From: Branchinecta lynchi
Taxonomy: Eukaryota > Arthropoda > Branchiopoda > Anostraca > Branchinectidae
Assembly: GCA_023053575.1 (NCBI GenBank)
Contig: JAKZAP010000008.1
Location: forward strand, 8,296,034-8,360,033
Length of the DNA: 64,000 nt
Direction: 5' to 3'
Numbering within the stretch: the first letter of the stretch is position 1; each line of letters opens with the position of its first letter. A program made the translations under genes and the position numbers. The notes beneath the pieces were generated by a model. It was not told where the DNA came from. It searched no databases and worked only from the letters and a program-made list of their open reading frames with translations. Positions 56,881 through 64,000 of the stretch are shown here, in pieces.

Positions 56881-57590
56881 AAGTATCAAGTTCAAACTTG
56901 GTACACTTGTGGGTATTGGAGTCTAATTGTGCATTTCCCCCCCCCCTCCCACCCCAACCCGAATCAGGGGCAAATGGGTCCAGATTGCCCAGTGAATAAT
57001 GTTCGTAACATGGCCAGAACTGGACATAGGACAATAGAATTCCTTGTACTTATGTAGATCCTAGGGCTGGGAAATTGCTTTTACAGTTGCGCCTCCCCCA
57101 CCCACCCGATTCATGGGCCACTGGGTCCAGATTGCCAGGAGTAAACTTCGTTACCCGTGACAGGAATCAACAGGTATCAAGTTGAAACTTGGTAGGTTTG
57201 TGAGTATTGGGGTCTCTTTTTCCTTTTTTCGTGTCCCAAACCCCACCCCCACTTGGTTCAGGGGCGATTGGGCCCAGATTGCCCATTTTTTTTTATGTTT
57301 TTAACTTAACAATAAACTGGAGATAAGGCGATGAAATTCCTTTGTGCTTTCGGATCAAAGGTGGACATACATGCGGAGTTGAACCACCTTAGACCCTCCC
57401 CGCGCATGGGCAAGTGGGCCCAATTTGCCCATGAGTTAAGTTTTTGGCCCGTAATCGGAATCAATCTGTAAGCTGGTATTGTCGAGAATATTTAGGTCTA
57501 GATATGCAATCTGACGAGTCCCGACCCCGCCCTCCCGTTCATGGGTAACTGGGACCAGATTTCCTATGAGTTACGTTCGTCTTTCGGCAA
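56880..57590 (+). repeat. Tandem array with about 147-bp period
   Basis: The landmark GGGTCCAGATTGCC or variants falls at about 56971, 57119, 57266, 57411 and 57547, a step of 136-148 bases. Units also share CAGGTATCAAGTTGAAACTT, a C-rich stretch and GAGTTAAGTTTCG-type sequence. Divergence between units is high, so the array is old. Confidence 0.8.
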
Positions 57591-57599
57591 ATGTCATTT

Positions 57600-57715
57600 T
57601 TGAAGAGCAACCGTATTTCAGATACCACGGTAACTGCAAAAACAATTGACTGCAGATCCAGTTACCGTCGTAATAGATACCATGGTATCTGCAAAAACGC
57701 AACTATAGCGTTCTT
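57600..57715. repeat. GATACCA hairpin repeat, isolated copy
   Basis: CAGATACCACGGTAACTGCA and AATAGATACCATGGTATCTG recur here as in 43.7-44.4 kb. Arms CAAAAAC / GCAAAAACGCAACTATAG show the same family. Confidence 0.6.
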
Positions 57716-57719
57716 GCAA

Positions 57720-58470
57720 GATTAATTAGATTTCAAAATGTGTTTTCTTTTTAAAGCTTTTAAACTGCTGAGAAACTTCATTAGGTTAGTTCGATACTTG
57801 TTTGGTTATTGGGGATGTAAAATGTCTTGGTTCTAACCCTGTTCGTATATAAGATGCGATTAACATTTTAAATTCATACTCCACCTTTGAGCGCTAGCGC
57901 ACTTGTTAGTGCCCGTGTTTCGCACAAGAGAACACGGAACAGGAGGATTCACTACTCTTTCGAATCAGCTTTTGTTCCGGTTTGATCATGAACTCGAAAG
58001 AAACACGGGTGTTAAAATGCTTGAAGCCTATAACTCGGGAATCCGTGTCAGGATACACACAATACAAATGACATGTGACGAATGTGACGAACACACGTTG
58101 AGAATCACGAGCCTGAAAACGCCACTAAGGGTAGTGACAATGAAGTTCCCGTCGAGAAGAAAGGAGTTCTGGTCCTCGGGAGGTTCAGGGAAACGAGTTT
58201 ATAGAGACGAGAATTCTTTTCAAGGTGAAAGAATTCCCTTCTTCTTTAAAAATAATACTGTTCGCTGCATTGCTGAAGAAGACTAAACAAAGTCTAGCTA
58301 GCTTTAGAGAGCAGCAGCCATCAATAATGCTGTCATAAATACTATCAAGACATTTTGTTGTTGGCTAGTGGATTAATTTTTGTCAGATTTGCTGGCTTGA
58401 AGAAATTTTCCATCTGTGTGTAAACATAATCGTGTCACCATGTTAAAGTTTCCTCTGTTTGTAAACGCTG
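57720..58470. other. LANCL intron, no recognised gene
   Basis: A 127-codon plus frame (57903-58286) and an overlapping minus frame have no homology and no splice context. Confidence 0.4.
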
Positions 58471-58477
58471 CAATCAG

Positions 58478-58753
58478 TGGCTGCGTTCGTTGCACTCCGG
58501 GCTGTCTCTGATGTTTTGTCACCAGTGTCCGGTCTTTTCTTAAAACGCGTTTTTTCGGTTCATCGGTGAGTTGATGAAACTAACTCCTCGCTGAAGCGGG
58601 GCTCCCGAGCAGGTTCTGGTTAGTCCGCACCGCTGAGATAAAACCGGACACTGGTTAGTTGAAAAACGGGTTATAAAACTGGTTAGTAGTCACCGGTGGA
58701 TGCAAAAACGGCTTGTAATAAAAACCGGAGACCACCGGTGACAAAGAACGCAG
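58478..58753. mobile_element. TIR element beside a LANCL exon
   Basis: GGCTGCGTTCGTTG with GTCACCAGTGTCCGGTCTTT on the left is mirrored by AAAACCGGAGACCACCGGTGAC and CAAAGAACGCAGC on the right. The right end stops only 19 bases from the exon boundary at 58773. Confidence 0.65.
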
Positions 58754-58772
58754 CTAGTGACATTGGCCCTAC

Positions 58773-58949
58773 CTGGATTTCTGTTCCGGATCGTCTTCTT
58801 GACAGGAAGTGGTACAATAGTGCATAACCAGCAGACCCAGTATATACAGAGTTATCTGACCAATCTGTTTCTTCCTCTACCTTCTGTTCAAATAAAGACA
58901 GCAGTCGCTCAGCTCCACTTGCAAGATTTTTCTGGAAGTTTTCTGTGAA
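58773..58949 (-). CDS. LANCL: LanC-like protein, most upstream exon found
   Basis: The exon has 177 bases, phase 0 at both ends (acceptor TTTTTTTTTTAG, donor CCAG|GTAGGG). It encodes FTENFQKNLASGAERLLSLF, EQKVEEETDWSDNSVYTGSA and GYALLYHFLSRRRSGTEIQ. It aligns with LTPEFSQRL...GTGYTGWAGIAVLYLHLY of vertebrate LANCL1. The preceding exon, which should encode the start Met and the FPNP.PDY-like N-terminus, is not seen and may lie beyond the window. Confidence 0.9.
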
Positions 58950-59111
58950 CTAAAAAAAAAAAAAAGAAAAAAAAATCAAACTGAGGTTTTTCCAAATTCA
59001 TGACCTTAAACGACACCTGAACAATGAAACCATACTTGAACCGTGGATGGAGGATGTATATACAGACATGACCACGGAGAGCATTCTTCTCCTGAGCGTG
59101 CCGTTTTCAAA

Positions 59112-59372
59112 ATAGGGATATTCGTTTCTGGAGGTTTGCACATGCAGACTCCAAGACAAAAAGCGCAATTCATTCAAATCTTGTACAGCGCTGGCCGGAT
59201 CGTACTGGAATTTCTTCTAGATATACATCTGGACTGGTTGAAAACTATTCCAGAAGAAAGGTTGATTGGAGACATTTGTTCATTTCTAAAATTGTTCGGT
59301 ATACTGAAATAAGGACAGATGCAAAATATAGGAAAAATCATAGCTTGGACACACTATTTCGTATTTGGATTC
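59112..59372 (+). repeat. Dispersed repeat E, copy 2
   Basis: It closely matches 8150-8460 (opposite strand) through TTTCTGGAGGTTTGCACATG and GACACACTATTTCGTATTTG. It is cut exactly at GTATTTGGATT by the tail of R4, whereas copy 1 continues into GGGTTTTCTGC, showing R4 inserted into E. Confidence 0.75.
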
Positions 59373-59450
59373 AATTCAATTCAATTCATTTATTCCCAAA
59401 ATTCTGATAAAACAAAATGCACGGGATTGTCAAATTACAATTGGGTTAAT

Positions 59451-59738
59451 TCAAATTAAAATTACGGATAAAAAAAAAGGCACAAATGAGTTAAAATAGC
59501 GTTCAGTGCCATGAGCGGGCGGGTTCATTCGCTGAGCTTTCTTAGCTGCCCTTGAAATACTCCTTGTTGGGCGATTATCCATTCTTTTTTCATCTTCGGG
59601 TGGCAGAATCTCACGGTACATTTCCGAGGCAAGGTACTTTAGTCCGAATTTCATTGTGAGATCGTGCCGACGCGAAGCAATGGTTTTAATCCCTAATTCT
59701 TCAAGTGCTTGTTCACAGGATTTGAATTTATCCGACAA
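59451..59738 (-). pseudogene. R4 ORF2 C-terminus
   Basis: QALEELGIKTIASRRHDLTM then KFGLKYLASEMYREILPPED is the typical CR1/RTE ORF2 tail and resembles the fragment at 42215-42640. It is in a different frame from the RT part. Confidence 0.8.
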
Positions 59739-60113
59739 AATAATTTTTAAAGCCCTTTTTTGAATGGTTTCCAGCCGATCGCGTTTGCTCCTGGTTCAGT
59801 CCTGGATGCCACACGGGGCAGCAGTATTCGAGCAGTGGCCGTATGTAGACCATGAAGCACTGGGCCATGACTTTGGCACTCGGTCCAAACCTCTTAAGGT
59901 TTGCAAAACTTTAAGGGCGGCGGCTGCTTTACTAATCACTGTGGATACATGGCTATTTCATTTTAGATCCGAGTCAACTGTAACCCCAAAAATTTTCACC
60001 GTTGTTGCAGATGGTATATCTGGACAGTCGACTGGCGGTACATCACGACGGAGAAAGCAGACTCGAAAAACTGCACACTTCTTCAGGTTCAGTTGAAATT
60101 TTAGGCCGGTAGT

Positions 60114-60986
60114 CTAGTTAATGAGGTCCCGTAAGAGCGAGGACACTGTTAAAGCTGCGTCATTGACGTGTAGTCGGCTAAGGACGGACAGTGACATATC
60201 ATCCGCGAATTTTTTTCGGTGTCGCCATTTTTGCATCAGATTATTGCAAACCATCAGGAAACACAGTGGCCCCAGACGGGTCCCTTGGGGTGCACCAGAA
60301 GTAATTGAGGCTGGGTCTGATATCTTAGAACCGGGCGGCAGTTCCACCGATTGCGTTCTTTCTGAAAGGAAGCTGGCGAGAATTCCAAAGAGAAATTCCC
60401 TCGCTCCCATAGGTCGGCCGTGTTCAATGACTTCGGTGTGGTCCAGGGAGCCAAACGCTTTTGTAAAGTCACTGATTATACAGTCTACAAAAGCGTCCGG
60501 TGTTTCAAGGTGTCTGAGTACTTCATCAAGGAATTTTACAAGGTAATGTGTGGTGCTGAAGCCAGGGCGAAAACCATACTGTTCAGGATCAAGATTCTTT
60601 TCAATGTCACTTTGCCACAAAAGCCACCGAAAAATGAACCCCTCGAAGATCTTCGAGAAAATTGAGGTTTTGGAAATAGGGCATAGATCGTCTATGGACT
60701 TTGGGTTTGCATTCTTTGGGATGGGTGTGACTACTGCCCTCTTTAACCTTTCGGGGTAATTACCGGAAATGAGGGATTCATTGTAGAGAGCTGCCAGTGG
60801 TTCCACAAGCTCAGTAGCACATCGTTTGATCACGCTAATTGGTGGTTCAGCTGGGAATGTGGCCTTGTTCACATCCAGCATCTCAAATGCTTCAAAAATT
60901 TCGCAGGGTTGAATAATGGGGATCTTGCTTTCTGCTTCCACCTTGGAAAATTCGGTAGTCATGGGTTTTGCTACATATTTTAGCAA
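60114..60986 (-). pseudogene. R4 reverse transcriptase
   Basis: 290 codons with RT motifs ERLKRAVVTPIPK, PEQYGFRPGFSTTHYLVKFL, SDFTKAFGSLDH (the second Asp of KAFD is changed to Gly), SGAPQGTRLGPLCFL and the catalytic FADDMSL. It ends at a stop soon after. Frame breaks on both sides and the altered motif A show that it is inactive. Confidence 0.85.
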
Positions 60987-60989
60987 AGT

Positions 60990-62045
60990 AAGTGTTTACG
61001 CTATTAACATCAATGGGTGCTCCGTCCTCACAAATTTGTTTACCTGAGCGAAAAAGTTTTTTGGGTTGCCGCAGAGTACTTTTTCAACTGAATTTCTGCC
61101 AAACATTTTCCCGGAACGCTTGAGTTCACGGTTTATTTTTTTCCGGAGCTTTTGAACACTCTCGGTGTCCCGTAATTTATAAAACTTATCCCTCTGCTTA
61201 ATCATCTCTTTAATTTCACTCGAGACCCATGGCTTCGAGTCGCTTTTCGTTATGACCTCCTTGATGGGAAAGTTTTTGTCATATATCTTGTTGATAGTTG
61301 AACAGAGAAGCTCAGCCGTTTCGTCGCAGTCTGTCAGGCTGTCGTAATAACTCCAATTAACCTGTCCGAGTTCGTGTTTGAATTCAAGGACAGATTCTTC
61401 CTTGTGTGGTCTAATTTCGATAAGTCTTTGCTGGGTCTGCTTGGGCGTCCAAAGGGGTTCCTATATCACTGTCAAGTGATCGCTCAATTCTACTGCTGAT
61501 ATTGTTTGGGGTTCTTGATACTCATTTCCCAAAGACTTGAAGATTAGGTCGAGAGTCTTTTTTTCCCGAGTGGGTACTTGAACAACTTGAGATAATGACA
61601 GGGATTTTTCAATACATTGGGGCTTAATGTCCTTGAAGTCCCCAGCAATGATAAAACCAGCAGTGGGATATTTAGAACGGAAGAAGTCAAGACTCTGTTC
61701 CAGATAGTTTACAAGAACTTTGCGGTAGTGAGCTCGTGGGGGGAAATAAACAGCTCCTATGATAAGGGAACCTTTACGTTTAGGTAGATCCTTGTTTCTG
61801 GTCCAGAGCCACAGTACCTCTAAGGAAGGGTCCTTAGTAATGGGAGGGCTAAGTATTCGTTTCGGATATGTTCTTTTGCGTGCTATACCAACACCGCCAC
61901 CATGCGCAACGGGTTTTCCTTCGGCGTCAATTCGGGGTTGTTGAAAGAAGTCATTATTATCTTGTTATTATCTAGAGATATTATAGACGGATCAGCCATC
62001 CAGGTTTTTGAAATGCACGCAATATCCACTCTGTGGTTTTTTAGC
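60990..62045 (-). pseudogene. R4 endonuclease and linker
   Basis: It reads NHRVDIACISKTWMADPS (catalytic Glu region, here changed to Lys), then AGFIIAGDFKDIKP and ELSDHLTVI followed by an in-frame TAG. A charged linker then follows (MIKQRDKFYKLRDTESVQKL, RKKINRELKRS). GDF and SDH are the endonuclease hallmarks. Confidence 0.8.
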
Positions 62046-62048
62046 ATT

Positions 62049-62518
62049 TCAGTTAGTTCCTCTTGTTGAAACTTCCTCTTGAGAACTTTGGGTAAGAGCC
62101 GCTTCTGATTGCATGCCGCGTTTTTGAAGTGCGTTGGTTTTCCTCAGTGTGGGAGTAAAGCCGGGCTCAAGGTATAAAATGTCTTTTGTCTGGCTAGGGT
62201 TCCCTCCAAAGGTAGACGTGGCAGCTGTGACTTCAGAGGTTTCTCGGTCATAAAAGTGCTTGCCGATCCTGCTGAATCCGTCACTTCTTCTGTCAGGTGA
62301 GTCGGCTGCAGGTAAGTACCGTGATTGTTCGAACTCGTATTTCGGGTTAACTGTTGTGATTGGTGGAGGCCGGTATTCGAGATTGTCCAACTGTCCTGCC
62401 GTTGCCATATCTGTATGTTTGTAATTCGATGGCGGCTGACGCCTGTGTATTTCGATCCACTCGTAGTACCTTGAGCAGGTTTCAGCTGGTGGTCCGAGTT
62501 GGTTACAGGGGGTTGCAC
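62049..62518 (-). pseudogene. R4 upstream frame(s), possible ORF1 end or ORF2 start
   Basis: Two overlapping minus-strand frames (119 and 124 codons) rich in Ser, Thr, Pro and Gln lie directly upstream of the endonuclease. No RRM, zinc knuckle or esterase motif is visible, so which one was coding is unclear. Confidence 0.35.
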
Positions 62519-62572
62519 TGAGATGTGGTAGAGTTAAGCGACGGTATTTGAGGATGGAGTTTAGTGCCTTGT

Positions 62573-62832
62573 TGTAGTTTACCGTTTCATGAATTTGGAT
62601 CTGAAGAAGACTCTCGCAGTTCTCTGCTGGCCACGCCTCACGTTTCTGGAACGTCTATGTTAACGGAAGGCATTCAGTAGTTTACCGTTTCTTGAATTTG
62701 GAGTTTACCGTTTACCGGAGTTTACCTTGTTGTAGTTTACCGTTTCATGACTTTGGAGTTGAAGAAGACTCTCGCAGTTCTCTGCTGGCCACGCCTCACG
62801 TTTTTTGGAACGGCAACGTTAACGGAAGTCAT
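62573..62832 (+). repeat. Direct repeats, about 100 bp, step 160
   Basis: GTAGTTTACCGTTTCATGA, GAAGAAGACTCTCGCAGTTC and CTGGCCACGCCTCACGTTT occur at about 62574-62660 and 62734-62805, separated by short GTTTACCGTTT repeats. It may be the promoter-like 5' end of R4, where tandem units are common, but this is a guess. Confidence 0.6.
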
Positions 62833-62839
62833 ACAGATA

Positions 62840-63396
62840 GGGATGCTACTTGGGACTCTTCATTCGGGAGCCCTTTAAGCTCAGTATTTTGGGGGATCCC
62901 ATATTATTCTGTATGTTGGACCACACTCTGATATAGATACATATTGTCCATACTCACTGTAAGATCCTTTGGGTCAAAATACAAGACCGTAGCACCTCAA
63001 TTTGAGATCGTGATTCAAACTGAACTTATATTTTCTTGTTGGACAAGTAGTTCATCCTAAATCCCCCCAAAAACGGAAATTCGCACATCATAAAAGTTTC
63101 TTCTGAAGTCGGTTAAAGTTGTCAAAATATGGGTAGGTAAAACAAACTGGATTGGTATCCACTCTTTCATTCCTTGTTGGACAAATGTTCAGCCGGTATC
63201 CGGAGGAAACAGAATTTGGTACTTGAAAAAATCGTCTAGTGACGAGAGGAAGCAGAGATTCTGATTTCTTCTATCTGGTTTGTTTCCTTGCTCTGTCGAC
63301 GCTACTGACAGAATCTGGTGAAAGCGAAAAAGCCGAAAAAGTTTGATTAAGAAACCAAGAAGTTAAACATTCCATTTTGGGATTCGACGATATAAC
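62840..63396. other. No feature recognised
   Basis: No coding or repeat feature that I can support. The missing first LANCL exon was looked for here on the minus strand and not found. Confidence 0.4.
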
Positions 63397-63640
63397 CAGA
63401 GGCGTCGCTATGGGTGTTTGTGTGTGTGTGTGTGGGGGGGGGGGGCAAATAAATTAAGCTGGGCGCTCGGAGGGCCCCCGACCAATTTTTTTTTAGCTAA
63501 ACTGGACGCTCGCAAGAGCGCCCGACCACAAAAGTTCAGTTAAAAGGGCGCTCGCCCAGGAAAGCTTAATGGGGGGTGGCAGTGCGCCCGAAAAAGTCAG
63601 TAAGGCTAGTTCAGGTTTACCAAGAAACTGAGTTGACATC
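63397..63640 (+). mobile_element. hAT-like terminus with G-run and GGGCGCTCG repeats
   Basis: CAGAGGCGTCGCTATGGGTG is a hAT-style end, followed by a TG microsatellite (63418-63434) and a G-run. Further in, GGGCGCTCG / CGAGCGCCC-type inverted pieces occur three times (GGACGCTCGCAAGAGCGCCC at about 63507). The other terminus is not seen in the window. Confidence 0.5.
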
Positions 63641-64000
63641 CAGCTTGGGCCTATGCCGTTCTGGGTTCTCGAGCGTTTGAGACTTCAGGAACTGGATTCT
63701 CAGTCGCATGTTTCGAGCTTGCCACTGCCACATTGACAGTTTTAAGATGAACTTTTATGTACTCAATTAATGTCAAAATCTGCTTAGTTTCTTAACATAA
63801 TAGAATTTGATGACAAGAATTTTCCTCCAGTGCGACGCTGTAATGAAGGGCCTGATTATTTCAACATTTAGCTTGATTTTTTTTTTTTTTTTTTTTTAAC
63901 TGGAAACTCAGAACAAGTCTGCTCTGTTTCAATTTTTTTTTTTTTCTGGATGATCAGTAGCCTACCTCTTTTTCGGAAAGGGTCAGACTGAAGCATATTA
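63641..64000. other. No feature recognised
   Basis: Contains T homopolymers at 63879-63898 and 63932-63945 and no supported gene. Confidence 0.45.

Larger units (their letters stand above)
59373..62560 (-). mobile_element. Non-LTR retrotransposon R4, degraded, minus strand
   Basis: Endonuclease, linker, RT and C-terminal segments run from about 62040 to 59451. They are followed on the minus strand by an AT-rich 3' UTR and the tail AATAAATGAATTGAATTGAA at 59373-59393. The frame is broken by a stop after the SDH motif (near 61465) and by shifts near 60990 and between RT and C-terminus. The type is CR1/Jockey-like; the 5' end is uncertain, near 62.5-62.9 kb. Confidence 0.85.

Noticed and set aside
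57903..58286. 127-codon plus-strand frame
   Set aside because: No homology, no splice context, and overlapping minus-strand frames of equal quality.
59764..60546. Plus-strand frames of 110 and 141 codons
   Set aside because: They are antisense to R4, whose minus-strand RT motifs are unmistakable.

Overview
The window is animal nuclear DNA, most likely from an invertebrate. Two genes with short exons and GT-AG introns lie in a repeat-dominated landscape of hAT-type and other terminal-inverted-repeat (TIR) elements, non-LTR retrotransposons and tandem-core elements. I cannot name the species. No rRNA, tRNA, CRISPR array or bacterial-style operon was seen. Both genes are on the minus strand, so they read from high to low coordinates. 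|| Gene 1 (10168 to 1, continuing beyond both of those ends) encodes a large, mostly disordered and probably nuclear protein. Two small exons (10053-10168 and 8567-8686) splice in phase into one exon that stays open from 5376 to base 1 (1,792 codons) and runs off the window. This exon carries an acidic start, three basic proline-containing repeats of 57 residues, a candidate protein-phosphatase-1 docking site, one helical island and an RS/KR-rich domain. I do not recognise the family with confidence. || Gene 2 (58949 to 28522) is a LanC-like protein gene (LANCL). Eight coding exons of 71-180 bases have fully compatible intron phases. They include the Zn-binding WCHG and ICHG motifs and the C-terminal GLAGT...ARFPGF segment, followed by an AATAAA. 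The first exon with the start codon was not found. || Layout: 1-10.2 kb is gene 1, with two palindromic MITEs in its largest visible intron. 9.2-28.1 kb is a pile of nested repeats: a retrotransposon inserted in one tandem-core element and split by another copy of that same family, hAT-like elements, and a 4.3-kb inverted-repeat composite rich in CCAACTAGTTGG. 28.5-59 kb is LANCL, whose introns hold a 3.8-kb TIR element with 0.5-0.8-kb tandem units, a three-level hAT nest, a hAT-like element inside a family A element, MITEs, retrotransposon fragments and one retrotransposon with an open RT frame. 59.4-62.5 kb is a second, degraded retrotransposon (minus strand). || Family names used below are local to this window. 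A: about 1.3 kb, starts near AAGAGCT..AGCTC-ATATGGCACTTG, ends in a GGCACTTG/CAAGTGCC hairpin. C: hAT-like, starts CAGNGGCGTCACTAGCC and ends in G/C homopolymers plus GACGCCCCTG. D: ends carry GGGATCCCAAAA, with a core of tandem units of about 137 bp. E and F: other dispersed repeats.
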